Of a DNA stretch of 64,000 bases, positions 9,733 to 21,672 are shown piece after piece. The stretch comes from Gigaspora margarita (Eukaryota; Glomeromycota; Glomeromycetes; Diversisporales; Gigasporaceae). Each line of letters opens with the position of its first letter. Within the stretch, counting starts at the first letter, position 1. The translations under genes were made by a program, and so were the position numbers. The notes beneath the pieces were generated by a model. That model searched no databases, was not told the origin of the DNA, and saw only the letters and a list, made by a program, of their open reading frames with translations. The stretch is taken from the NCBI GenBank assembly GCA_009809945.1, contig WTPW01000023.1, positions 571,517 to 635,516 on the forward strand, written 5' to 3'.

Positions 9733-12001
9733 ATGTCGGCAACACCTTCGAATCTAAATGTTGTCCAACAAGATGGTTAACCGTCAGCTGATACCCAACC
9801 GATGCAAGTAGATGTTGAAGAGGATGTCAACACAAATCCAACTAAAAAACAAAAAACAACCCAAAGTTATAGACGAAACCACTTCCCTACCCCCCACTAC
9901 CGTTAATGACATGGATCTCACTCCTACAAATTCTACAGAAAGTGGGAAATGCCCCGAGACCCTGAAAAATCCAGAAATGATGTCATCAAAACAAAACAAC
10001 AACATAACAGAGCAAACTTTCCCACGCCCTACACAAACGGACATAGTTTTCTCACCATCAAACCCATATATCCAGAAATCCCATGATGTAATTTCTCACG
10101 CTGATCAACATACCACTACAGATCGACAACAGCTGCCCAACCAGAATATTCCAGAACAAACTGATAGGGAAAGATTTTTTAACCAATTAGGCGAGGACAG
10201 CTTTTTTGACTTAGACGACCCCTCTTCCGACCTCCCGACCTCCACCTCCAGCAAAAAATATAATAACTCAGCCCTGTCCATGGAAATTGAAACAGCCTCA
10301 AATGAGACTATCGGCAAGGAAGACCCTCCTACAAAGTTAACATATAGCGAAGTACTCTCAAACTCCCGTACTAACAAGAAACTAAGTTTCGAACCAATCG
10401 ATCCTAATGCAGACAATTGGCACGCAATTTCCTCTGCCCGATACACTAAAATGCTAAAAGACCATAAGGCCTACACCCCCTTCGACCTGACTGCCTGGCC
10501 CACTGATCAAATTCTCCTAGCAATGGAAGATCATGAGACTCTCTTAAAATTTGTGGAATACAAACTTTCCACGGCACCCACACAGATTGCTATCCCCCAC
10601 GCTATAAATCTGAAACTCACCTACAGAGACACGGCCTTCTTCCGCACTTTTACCCGCAATGCAGCAACACAGCCGCAACATCAAAAAGAATTTTTTTTTC
10701 TATTAAATAAAGCCATAGACTGATACAAAAAAAACTATGACGTTCCCGTTACTACAAAAAATAATCGTGACCAGATATATTTCGGTTTAAGGAAGAAGAT
10801 AATCATAGACTTCGTCTCTAATATAGAATTCTTGGACATGGACGCACACGAAATCACCCAACATCTGCACTACTTATGGGGCTTTGCAAAGATCAACCAC
10901 AATGAAAAATTTGAACGTGTGAGAGCAAACATCTGAAAAATTTTGGCAAAACTACTAACCCCTCTTCCGGGTTCCCCCGATGACATACCTACTGAAATGT
11001 GCGAACTAATCCCATTCCAACTACCAATTACGGACTGTCGCTATACTAGACAGAGTGTCAGGGCCCTAAGAAAAATCTTTAGTTTTCAACAACTTCCCGA
11101 GGCATATTTTTCTAACTCAAGAACCCTACTACCAGAACATCCCAATGATCTAAATGACTCAACAAGAGAGCTATTTCTGATCACAGACCCGCTAGAATTG
11201 CGTGATCTATCACAATATGTCCGGCTTCTAAAAAAATATTACACATTTGAAAGAGTACCTCCCACTTACTTCTACGTGCCAGAACCTAAAACCCTACTGC
11301 CTGCCACCCCTCAGGAACTAGACAGTGAAATCGCTCACCTATTCCCTTTCCTGCCAAAAGATGCCACAGACTTTCGCAGACATATAGACATACTAAAGGA
11401 ATACTATACTTTTAAGAGAATCCCAAATGACTACATCTGAACCAAACGTAAACTACCTCCTGCTCCCTCAGACCTAAAACTGAGAAATTCTTACAACTTC
11501 CCAATAGACAACCAACAAATTCTANGAGAATTCATAGCTGAAGCAGCCCAGGACNATTTCATACCAGNGCCGCTTCCCANTGCATACACAAACTTGAATN
11601 ACACTAATAAACCTGACCTCTNATGGGATCACAGNAAACTAAAAAATNTGGAAATTAAACTCCCAATAACTAGCCCCAAAGATCTAGTCACTGCTGCCCG
11701 TAAACTAAGGAAACTCTACTTCTTTAGAGCTATACCAGAAAATTGGATAAACATCCCAAAGCAGTCAAAACCCACGAACCTCAAACCAGACCTCCCAACT
11801 ACTTTAGAAGAAATCTTGAAGGCCCTTCCTGACCTTTTTCTAGACCACCCTCCGGTGTTACCAATTACCAAATACGAAGAATTCATCCCTACTGTAGATA
11901 AACTGAGAACAAAATTCTCTTTCGCAAATGTCCCAANCTACATAATTGAACTAACAGACNTCCCCAAACCCAATTNGGAGATTTTNGATTACGAAGATTA
12001 A
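9733..12001 (+). pseudogene. LINE ORF1 (structural/RNA-binding candidate)
   Basis: ORF1 of about 755 codons starts at an ATG at 9733 (MSATPSNLNVV) and ends two bases before the ORF2 ATG. From 9812 to 12001 a single frame is interrupted by three TGA codons (10721, 10934, 11438). A TAA at 9778 and one frame change near 9850 affect the N-terminus. The N-terminal third is polar and low in complexity. A middle part contains NADNWHAISSARYTKMLKDH. The C-terminal half has six diverged repeats of about 52-66 residues (11069..11947). I see no CCHC zinc knuckle or RRM motif, so its role is inferred from position only. Confidence 0.75.
11069..11947 (+). repeat. Six-fold protein repeat inside LINE ORF1
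   Basis: The core pattern R/K-K-x-Y/F-x-F-x-x-x-P-x-x-Y/W recurs. Copies are RKIFSFQQLPEAYF (11069), KKYYTFERVPPTYF (11231), KEYYTFKRIPNDYI (11396), a degraded copy near 11552, RKLYFFRAIPENWI (11708) and RTKFSFANVP (11906). Between cores lie LLPxxPxxL and an LPIT or similar stretch. Spacing is 52-66 residues. This looks like an internally duplicated helical module. Confidence 0.75.
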
Positions 12002-12003
12002 AT

Positions 12004-15000
12004 ATGACTGATACAAATACCATAACATCCACACCCCCATCGGGATTACCCATACAACCACTCATAGAAAATTTTTCACTCTCTAATGGAATTTCGATTG
12101 CTACACATAACATACAAGGCGCAAACAACCAACTTAAATTACAAAATTGGATTGAACATTGCCATGATTCTAACCTACACATAATTGCTTTGACAGAGAC
12201 TAAATTTACCGACCGTAATTCTAACTATACTAACCCTCTCTACTCCTTTTTCTATGCTAACTTCACTCCCTATAATAACGANCAGAGGGCCTCGAGTCTG
12301 GGAACCGCNNTGATGGTGTGCAAGCCCCTGCAACCCTATATCCATGATATAAAAACCTTCGATGGCACCGCACTTTACATCGACTTCTACTTCCCTTCCA
12401 ACAAGACGAGAATCATATTGACTTACTTACCATCAATTACCAATCACCCCAAGTTAAACCAACGTACACAAGAACAACTAGTAAAATGGTTTATGGAAGC
12501 CAAGAACAGAAATTAGAACAACCTGCTCCTTGGGGACTTCAACGAAAATCAACGCAGGAACACCAAATTTCTGCTATTTACCAATTTAAATGCCTACAAT
12601 GCAATTAGTCTCCTAGACTTTCACGACATTACCCAACCCACCTGGGTTGGCCCCACCTCGTCCAGCCAAATAGATGATATATGGTGTACAAGCGACCTAC
12701 TGTTAGACCTTGACACCCCATCAATACATAGCGCCTCTTTCATCACCAATAGCGACCACAGTATAGTTTCAACTATATGGCATATCCAAATCCAGAAACA
12801 AAATATCCACAGGAATAAAAAACGAAGAAGAAAAATATACCAATATGAAAAAATGACAACAGAAAATTGGGAAGAATTCACTAAAAATGTAGACCATTTG
12901 GCCGCCTTACAGAAACCACCTCTACCGCCCACAAACCTAGCAGAATTGAACAAACTCTGGCACACCTGGTCCATGTCAATCAAGTGACAAATTAACAAAC
13001 ACATTTCTTTTTCATTTACTTCCCCTAAAACCTTTCATGCATTATCACTAAAAGCAACACATCTCCACAATGCACTAAAAATCTCCAACAAACTCTTCAG
13101 GAAACTAACCACCTCAGCTGTCCTTTCCTTGGGTGATGTCAATAACTCACTGAACAAAATTACAAGTCTGTCAAACCTCCCTGTCCCTGCACTAATACAG
13201 GACGAGTTGACCAATGGGCTCCCTCAAACAATCATAAAATTAAAAAGCATCAAACATACCATATAGCTAGCCAGAAACGCAGAGAAAATTCAAGAACTCA
13301 GTAAAAGAATTGATGGCTTCATTAACTGTAGATACAATGACTTCTCCACTAACACAACAAGGATGCTCGAAAGTATCTTAAAACGAAAACCCTCACCAGT
13401 ACGAATGGATAAAATCATCTTACCAGACAGGTCCTAACAGAAAAACAAGAAATCAAAGATCATATACGAAGCTACTTTAAAACCTGGACTAGAACAAACC
13501 CCCTTCAACAGATCCAGCCCTTATTAGAAAATGGGAAGACTCATACCAACTGATAAATTCAATTGACAGAAGGATCTATTCTACGATTCTCAATCCTATT
13601 TCTTTAGAAGAACTAGAAAGCACCATCCAATTTGCGCCCAAAGGGAAAGCCCCTGGCCCCTCACAATTACAAATGAAGTTCTACAACACCTTCCAACCTC
13701 AGCAAAGAGAAACCTCATACTAATCCTAAATGCTTGCCTACAATTGAATAAAGTACCAAATCAGTAGCTTCGAGCGAACATTTGGCCTATCCCCAAGAAG
13801 CCGAACTATAATTACGACCTCACAACCACACATCCTATTACACTAATAGATCATACAAGAAAGGTCTTTACTAAAATACTAAACAATAGACTCATCCCAA
13901 TCATTATGAAAAATAATATACTCTCTAGCCACAATTTTGCTGCCTTCCCGTATCAATCAACCCTCCAACCCATACTCCAGCTCAGACAGATTCTGGAAGA
14001 CGCAGTCACTAATAAAAAGGACTTATGGATCCTTTCTCAGAATATGTCGAAAGCTTTCAATTCCGTCCATGTTAACACCTTAGCTAAAGCACTCCGAAGA
14101 ATCAAAATTCCCACCCTCTTATAGAACTACTAACATACCTTCTCTCGAACCGTACTAACCAAGTTATTACAGACTTAGGCTTTACAGAACCCTACACCGT
14201 ACAAGACGGAATCGACCAAGGTGAAACTCTCTTCCTGCTTTTGTGAAAAATCTTCTATGACCCACTTATCTCAAAAATCCAACAAACCTACAAAGGCTAT
14301 AGCTGTATTTCTCCCTCCCCCCAACACGAATCATTAAATACTTCAGTAATGGCTTATATGGACGACTCCCTCTGGGTGGCGTCAAACAAAAAAGAACTAA
14401 TGGACATTATACAAACAGCCACTAATTTTTACCACCTCAACAACATCAGGGGCAATCCCTCGAAATCCTCCTTGATCACCACTACCTCTTCAAATGATGC
14501 CAACATAACCTTTGATCATACAACAATCCAGGCACTACCCGCCAATTCGCCACTAAAATATCTGGGAGCTTGGTTTACAACAAACAACAACCACAGATAC
14601 ATACAAAAGTTAATCGTTGCTAAAATAAATGCCAGTCTCCGTAGACTCCGTTATGCAAAAACTACAGAAAAACAAGCTATCTACATCATTAACCACGTCA
14701 TAATACCCCGATTTAAATACCGTCTTTATTTCTCATACCTCAATCGTAATCAGCTTAATACACTCAAACAAACTATGACTACCTTAATCAAACACAAAGC
14801 TAAATTAGCTTGGGGCCTCCCAAACTCCTTTCTCTTTTGCCCAGAGATCTATGCCTTAACTGACATTGAACAAGCTCAAGACCAAGCCCTCATCACAACT
14901 TTACAAAAAGGCCTAAACCACCCTAACTTTGGCTCATCTTACCTCAAAATTCGCTTGTAACAAATTCAAGATGCATCCTATAGCAACACTTCAGTTCTAC

Positions 15001-16996
15001 TTGAACTTCCACTCCTGCCACTTAAACAACTTCACACTTACACGGCGCAGGCCATTTTAGCTATGTATAAACTCAACATTAGCTATGGTAATCCACAGTA
15101 TGAATGGCCTATTATTACAAAACAACTCGGTACACCAATAGATCAAATCATTGACCTACACCCCAGAAAAGCATACCTCAAAGAAAAATTGAACAAACTT
15201 AACATAACTAGCATTAAACAATTTCTGAGCTTAGATAACCGTGAATTGTTAAACTGGTCAACATTTCACCATAACATCAAAAGAATACCGAGAGGAAGAA
15301 TACCGAAATGGTTCTTCCTCGTTCAAGAACTAATCACATCAGCAGCCACATCCAGCTTTACTTTAGTTGAACCAAACCCCTTCACCATTCCTGCCCGGAC
15401 CAAAAGGAAGGGCTGGATCTTAACTCGTCAAGGCACCTTCAGGAAAATCTTCAACCCTGCTACACTGAAACTAAAGGTCAAACATTACATCAATTCAACG
15501 ACCTCTCCATACAACCTAAAACCTTGTCCTGGCTGTTCCATAAAAAATAAGAGATTCAAACACCAAGTTTACTGTTATTTTCTCACTGATAAGACCCAAA
15601 TTTTCAATATACAAGTCGACTCCAGACACACAATTCATGCAAATATCAAAGACATCAAATGCGCACTTAAACTTACATGGCCATCCATACCCAGGCACAA
15701 CATACAACCGACCCTCCCTAGAGCACATTTCTTATTTGAAAAACTCCCGGAAGAGAAATGGACCGCACTAGTCAGTTGCCATTTTAAAAAGAAATGCCTA
15801 ACTCTTCAAATTGCTTGTACAAAAACCCATGATCAATATAATAGGAAATACGTCACCTCCATACAAACCTCAATATCTGAACAACTAATATGCTCCTATA
15901 ACAACTATTGGCCCTCATATATGACCTCCCTCCTAACAGCTTTCATCTTCATACTCACTACGATAAACTCATCAACCACAATAAATTGACAACTAACCAC
16001 GCTTCTTTCAAGAATTTAATCGAACAGATAAAAGACACTCCCCTGACAAACATCAGAAGTTTAGACAAAACACCTTACCCGTTAACCTCACACATCTTTT
16101 ACAGACTACTAATAGACAGGAAACTATCGATTACCTTTGACCGGAGTTTAAAAGTTCATAGCACACTAGACCCTATTATTTTAGATATTACTCCCCACAG
16201 ATTCCTCCATAACAAATATACCATACTATTGTTACACACACTAGTCCCCATCCAAACAAACACACTTTTGAAACAAACATTCACCATAATAAACAACCTC
16301 AGATGGCATAACCAACAACAAATCACACTTTGGGACTGAATACTGAACAACATTAATTGGGACATGTCTCAACAATATTTATCATACAATGATAAACCAA
16401 AAGCACTTTATACACACCCCTCTCTGTCCAACCTAAAAAACTTCAAGGTTAAACTTATAGCGGAGGAACTCCCTACTCAACTCCTCTTACACCTCCGTAA
16501 CCCATGCAAGAATCCAAACCACCTCTGTCCAAGATGCTAGGCTGCCCCTAAAGACATCGTACATATACTAACATGCATCTCTAACCCCTTTTTCTTACGT
16601 ACTAAATTAAACAGCATTCTGAAAAAAGTAGCAGAAAAACACAAATTACAATACGAAATCCCTAATAACTTCATTCAAGCATACATTGACCTCCACATTA
16701 CCAAAGCAGTTCCCGTTGGTATTATTACGACCTCTACCACAATTCCACTTCCCTCAAATAGACTAAAACAAAAATATACACTGGTGCTCCACCACTACAT
16801 TACCGAATTCATATATCAAGAAATCTGGTTACCCTCAAGAGCAGCACAACATTCGGGCGCCCTCTCTCCTCCCACTCCGATACCACTGCCAGTTCTCACT
16901 CCAACAAAACCATTAACTCAATCCTTTATTTCAGAAAAACTTTATTCTTATATCTCACATAGCACAACTTCTTTACACAATTTACTCGAAAACTAG
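12004..16996 (+). pseudogene. LINE ORF2: endonuclease - reverse transcriptase - C-terminal zinc motif
   Basis: ORF2 of about 1,660 codons begins MTDTNTITSTPPSG. The endonuclease domain shows HNIQG (about residue 38), the catalytic ALTETKF, LLGDFNENQ and the NSDHS motif near 12750. The reverse transcriptase follows with APKGKAPGPS (about 13630), HPITLIDHTRKVFTKILNNR (about 13830), NMSKAFNSV (DxxKAFDxV in relatives, first Asp lost) and the active-site YMDDSLWVASN (about 14354). The thumb contains LKYLGAWF. A long C-terminal region ends with CPRC...HILTC (about 16530), a Cys/His cluster usual in such LINEs. The gene is broken: in-frame stops lie at 12514, 12985 and 13264, and frame changes occur between 13.4 and 16 kb. 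Continuous pieces are 14349..14960, 15063..15989, 15908..16339 and 16784..16996. Confidence 0.9.
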
Positions 16997-17174
16997 AGGT
17001 CTACGACCATTCTAGTAAAGAATAAGATCGAGAGTAAACCACAGCTCTTACCCCTACTTCCCAAATAGATTAGTTTTTTCTTACATGTAATTCTTATATG
17101 TATAACTTACTTAATCTTAATAAAGAATTAGAGGATAGACCTCTCTTTAAAAAAAAAAATAAATAAAAAAAAAC
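16997..17174 (+). other. LINE 3' untranslated region and A-rich tail
   Basis: After the last ORF2 codon come about 150 bases containing AATAAAG (near 17119) and a small hairpin (GAGG...CCTC), then an A-rich tail with interspersed T and C that runs into the right target duplication. Confidence 0.75.
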
Positions 17175-17190
17175 AAAAAATTTTGTCAAA
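17175..17190. repeat. LINE target-site duplication, right copy
   Basis: AAAAAATTTTGTCAAA is identical to 9500..9515. Confidence 0.85.
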
Positions 17191-17995
17191 TTTGTTTAGG
17201 TGGTTTTTGAAATATATTGATTTGAGGTTTTGAAAATATTTATTTTTAGCAAAAATTACAATCTTAATCACATGATTAAAAAAACTGAGCACAGATTTTT
17301 TTATGCGTGACTCACCCTAAATAATAATATGATTGGTTAAAATAACCTTTTAAAAATATAAAAGATGCTATTAAATAAAGGCTTCTTGTATTCTAATTAA
17401 AAGTTAAAGAGGAGGTTTTTCTGATTTTATGGTAGTTAAATTATCAAATTTGGTTTAGTAAAACCCAAGATACTTGGAATCAAAGAAGAGAACATAAGGA
17501 TCTGCAAATTCACTATTATACAAAGTGTTGTAAATTACAATACTTTGTATAATAGTAAATTTGCAGATCTTTATGTTCTCTTCTTTAATTCCAAGTATCT
17601 TGGTTCTAAAAGACAATTTTGATAATTTAACTACTATTAGAATCAGAAGAACATCCTTTTTAACTTTCAATTAGAACAAGAAGCCTTTACTTAATAGCAT
17701 CTTTTGTATTTTTAAAAGGTTATTTTAACCAATTATATTAGTATATAAGGTGAGTTACTCATTTGACTTAAAGAGCATAGTAAAAAATTGATCAACTTTA
17801 GTGAAAGATTCCAATCCCCTGCTTTAAATTAAGAACTAAAACTTTAAACAAAAGAGTATTAAATGCCAAAGAATATATATTTAAAATTTAAAGGAACTTT
17901 ATATATATACTTTTAAATAAATTTCAATTTAAATAATTTTTTGCATAAATATATATATAAAATTGGGTGAGTCAACTCATTTGATCTATAAGTAA
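17191..17995. repeat. Right arm of the large inverted repeat
   Basis: Its reverse complement matches 8340..8750. The arm contains the extra palindromic element at 17315..17750. Outside that insert the two arms share GTGCTCAG/GTGCTTAG, GAGTAACTCA and the TTTGGCATTTAA region with moderate divergence. Confidence 0.75.
17315..17750. mobile_element. Near-perfect palindromic MITE of 436 bases
   Basis: The whole element is an inverted repeat with a centre near 17533. The arms include TATGATTGGTTAAAATAACC, AAAGATGCTATTAA, CCAAGATACTTGGAAT and GAACATAAGGATCTGCAAAT. Comparison with 8572..8612, which lacks it, proves insertion. The flanking TGACTCA and TGAGTTA may be a damaged 5-7 base duplication. Diverged relatives with the same CCAAGTATCTTG and TTAACTACTATTAGAAT words lie at 57600..58250 and, more weakly, 60720..61005. 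Confidence 0.8.
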
Positions 17996-18299
17996 TTGCA
18001 GTTAGTTGGACATGTCCCTTGACTAATAAGTCAAAATAAATTTATTTTGTTTGATAAATCTCTATTATTAAAATTCTAAGATGTATCTTTCTGTTTTAAA
18101 AATGATTTAGTTGTCTAAATAAATTAGCATTATAATAATTTCATAGCAACTCTTAATATTATAATTTCATCTGACTGATATTAATGAGTGCTGCATATTT
18201 ACAAAAACTAGCTAATTTTTTTCATCGATTTAATATAATCTTAAAGATTATAATAAAATTATCAAAATTATAGTTTACAATAATGTTATAATACTCATA

Positions 18300-18445
18300 A
18301 TAATTTTAAATAATCTTATAATAATCTTATCTTAAAATAATCTTAAAATAATCTTAAAACAATCTTAAATAATCTTAAAAAATCTTAAAAAAATCTTTAA
18401 AGCATCTTAAAAACATCTTAAAAACATTTTAAAATAATCTTAAAC
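18300..18445. repeat. Minisatellite of AATCTTAAAAT words
   Basis: About a dozen consecutive 9-12 base units of the type AATCTTAAAAT are seen. The stretches 17996..18299 and 18446..19439 are AT-rich with no recognised feature. A 95-codon open frame at 19006..19293 lacks an ATG start and recognisable motifs. Confidence 0.6.
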
Positions 18446-19439
18446 ATAATTATATATTATCTTATAATTATTAAACTATAATTTTATTATTATTTTTAGA
18501 TATTAAATCTTATAATTAAAATAAAAACATCTTTTAATTATAAAAAAAAAATAATAATATTAATAACTTTAATATTGGTTTAACCTATCTTAAAATCATA
18601 ACAAAAAAAATAGTTTCTGTAAAGTAACTACCACTACTTGATATCTTTTATAAATAGAATAATATATGCATGCCATGTTTTACTATTGTGTTATTCAAAT
18701 TTTTATTATTCGCATTATTTTAATTTACGAACATAAGTAGCTGCGTGATGTTATTATGCAAAACCATGAATATAAGTATGATCTCAAGCTTATAAATAAA
18801 GTAATTGAGTACTAATTAATTAAGATATATGAAATTACAATATCGCGTAGTTGAACCATGTAAAATTAACTAATCAGTTTTCATAAATAGACTATCCACA
18901 ATGATCTTCTTCATGTTGTCGTGGATTAATTAGTGAATAGAGTCACCAAAAGAATTAGTCCAAATGATAAATGTGAACAGTTATTACTAAAAAGGTTTTG
19001 CACATTTGAATAATTGTATGTGGTTTAATTATGGTTCGATTGATTATTTTCAAAGAAACTCCACTGATTATTCTATTTTCGCTTTACTTATACGTGTACT
19101 CAATTTGGCTCCACTTAATTACATCACTTACCGATCATCCTTTGACTTCTATATTTTTTATTCATTTTCTATTTTACTTTTGATTTACTTTCAAATTACT
19201 CTGCGGCATTTATTAAATACTTGTTCCCTCTACAAAAGTACTATCGATCGTGATTCGATTGATCACTTTGCCCTACTATTCCAAGCCAAGTAACAAACAT
19301 TATATATACTTTTCTTTTATCATCTTTTACTAATTAAAACGTCTACCCAATGTTTTATAGCCCTAGTTCAGTATCACGAACCAAGTATACTGTATACAAT
19401 TTCTCACTATCTCTTTCAACTATAGACTTCCTGTGCATG

Positions 19440-19578
19440 TATTATTTAACTTTAACAAAACTTTTATAATCACCATTATAATTTTTGATAATATAGAGGT
19501 TAATCTTTATAATCACGCTTCTATTTAATCACAACAGTAGGGTGCGACCAAATTGATGATTATATGGAGGTCCGACTA
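19440..19578. mobile_element. pogo-like MITE remnant, ATAGTCGGACCTC end
   Basis: Read on the minus strand, the right end is TATAGTCGGACCTCCATATA followed by ATAATCA words, closely resembling 25431..25550 (ATAGTCAGACCTCGTTATAG). The left end is degraded. The word TATAATCAC recurs inside. Family assignment rests on the CAGTC(A)GACCTC-like end and flanking TA. Confidence 0.45.
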
Positions 19579-19589
19579 TATAATAGATT

Positions 19590-19760
19590 GTAAAAATTTT
19601 TGTAACAAAACTTTTACAATAAATTATTATATAGATATTATGACTATAGTTCCAATATAAATTAACTCAACACATATTGTGTATCATGCAATATTGAGTA
19701 AACTTTGTAATAAAATTTTTTAAAATATATTAGGATATTATCGTGATGTCCAATACTGAT
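19590..19760. repeat. Dispersed copy of the 6.4-7.2 kb satellite
   Basis: GTAACAAAACTTTTACAATA, ATTATGACTATAGTTCCAAT and TTGTGTATCATGCAAT match the satellite unit consensus of 6430..7160 over more than one unit. From 19770 to 21195 no gene or clear element is seen, apart from two loosely repeated blocks with AATGATAATC and CTTCGGATA near 20890 and 20998. Confidence 0.6.
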
Positions 19761-21209
19761 AAATCAAATAGAAATTATCACAATTTCACTACAAATAACT
19801 CATGGTTAACTAATGTAGTAATAGGTTAATATTAGGCGAAAATTATAACAATTTAATAAATAATAGAGTTGACATCGTCAGTCATAACTTTTTTATCAGA
19901 CTTTTTTTTTGATCATTAACATGATAAATCTGATTAAGGGTCCCTTATATCATGATTCTATTAGATATTAGATAGTCGATTGTTATGTATGTTACTAGAA
20001 AGTACTCTAAATTAAAAAAAAAAATCACATAATTAAATTTGAGTCTAATCAATTATCCTACCCTTCAAACAAAAATACTTTTTCAGCAATCAGACCGATA
20101 ATAAATTAAAGACATTTAATGTTTAATAATGATGATACAAAAATTACTTTTTGATGCATAATATTAATGTTTTTAATTAAAATAATTAGTTGATTTATTT
20201 GTTTTATCAAAAATGTAGTTTTAAAAATTTGCGCCTGTTCGCTCAGTGTTTATATTAAAACAAATAACTTTTTTTTATGACATGACAATAAAAGGCTCTG
20301 GACATATAATGCTACATGTTAGCTTAGTTTACACTAATCCTAGCATTGGTATTGGTATATCTGTTTAATAACAATTTAACCCAATCGATCAAGAACCACT
20401 TTAAATTTTGGGCACAAACAAATTTAGCCCAGGCATAAAGAATTTTTTATTAATGGTCTTAAAATTCATCGAAGAATACCCGACCTTGTTACTAATGATG
20501 GATAAACTTGGGTAAGATTATTCTTTAAATAAGACACAAAAATTGTTATCAAAGTGTGAAAATTTTATTCATAATTTCAATTTATACTAATACAACATTA
20601 TCTACTGCAATAAGTAGTTACAAATAAAAACATTCTGCTAATTTGTTATAAAACATCTACATAGCTCACTGCATTTGCACGACGCGTATCCTGTTGTAAT
20701 GTAATACTGTTTCATAAACCCTGCCGCATAAACATATCTAAATGGCCTGCCTTAATTCTTTCGCTTCATGTGAATATTTAATTTTTATTTCAAGCACGTT
20801 CATAAAATTTTTGTGTATAACAATTTTTTTTTCATTTTACAATGGTTAATGTTGTGCTTGTGTTATGTCACTCTTATGCTTATTTTCGGAATAATGATAA
20901 TCGAAAAATATGTTATTCGCCAATATTTTTTGTTTATTTCGTACAAAACTTAGCTATTGTATCTTCGGATACGTAGAATTAACTATTTTTAAATCATGTA
21001 TAATGATAATCAGCAAATATTGATGGCTTTGTTAATCATAAACTGTGATAATCATAATATTTTTGTTAATCATAACCATAACATTTTTGTATTTTATTTA
21101 TCGTACAAACTTGGCGATCTTCGGATAGTATTATCAGTTGGAGAAGAACTGCGAAATGTCAACGTTTTCAACTTCGTATTGCATTATCATAGATAATCAT
21201 CAAATCAAA

Positions 21210-21672
21210 TCGATCTTGTCACTTCACCGACACTCACTTTGTAGACACAACACTTCACCGACATGTTTATTTTTACTTAGACATTTACAGTAAATCACCG
21301 ACAATTAATTCACCTACATGTTCGTTTTACCAACATGTTTATTTCATCGACACTTGTTACACCGCAATTATTTCTTCACCGACAAGCATAATTTGGATAA
21401 TATCTTTGTGATAATCGCACCGTATCATTAAACACTCGGCTTAGTTAGTGTTAGGTCGGTGAATTAATCGTCGGTGAAATAAACGTGTCAGTAAAACGAA
21501 CATGCAGATGAATTAATTGTCGGTGAAATAAACGAGTCGGTGAATTAATTGTCGGTGAAATAAACGTGTCAGTAAAACGAACATGCAGGAGAATCAATTG
21601 TTGGTGAAATTAACGTGTGTCAGTAAAACGAACATGTAGGTGAATTGATTGTCGGTGAAGTGACACGGATCC
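21210..21672. mobile_element. Foldback element of TCACCGACA / TGTCGGTGA words
   Basis: The left half repeats TCACCGACA and the right half its complement TGTCGGTGAA, alternating with AAACGAACATG words. The outermost arms, TGTCACTTCACCGACA and its inverse, pair at the two ends. At least fourteen words are present. Relative 30902..31197 uses the similar words TCACTGACA and TCACCGACA and has a clean 9-bp duplication. No duplication was identified here. 21673..22977 shows no recognised feature. Confidence 0.65.

Larger units (their letters stand above)
9516..17174 (+). mobile_element. Full-length, decayed LINE-type retrotransposon
   Basis: The element of about 7.66 kb is bounded by a perfect 16-bp target duplication. 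It holds two successive reading frames (ORF1 and ORF2) and ends in an A-rich tail, the organisation of a two-ORF non-LTR retrotransposon. ORF2 has an apurinic/apyrimidinic-type endonuclease followed by reverse transcriptase. Its base composition is clearly GC-richer than the flanks. The copy cannot encode intact proteins, since both frames are broken. Several ambiguous bases (n) at 11525-12310 suggest that near-identical copies were merged in assembly. No long terminal repeats are present. Confidence 0.93.

Noticed and set aside
10105-10446. 113-codon minus-strand frame and similar antisense frames at 9784, 11889, 12621, 15516 and 16156
   Set aside because: All lie antisense to LINE ORF1/ORF2, which have domain support on the plus strand.
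11525-12310. Ambiguous bases (n) as a biological feature
   Set aside because: They are assembly uncertainty, probably from merged LINE copies; the same holds near 61705-61729 and 62068.
19006-19293. 95-codon open frame
   Set aside because: It begins without ATG, has no recognisable motif or splice-supported extension, and lies in ordinary AT-rich DNA.
21210-21672. CRISPR-like array from regularly recurring TCACCGACA words
   Set aside because: Words occur in both orientations with variable, non-unique spacers in a eukaryotic setting, so this is a foldback element.
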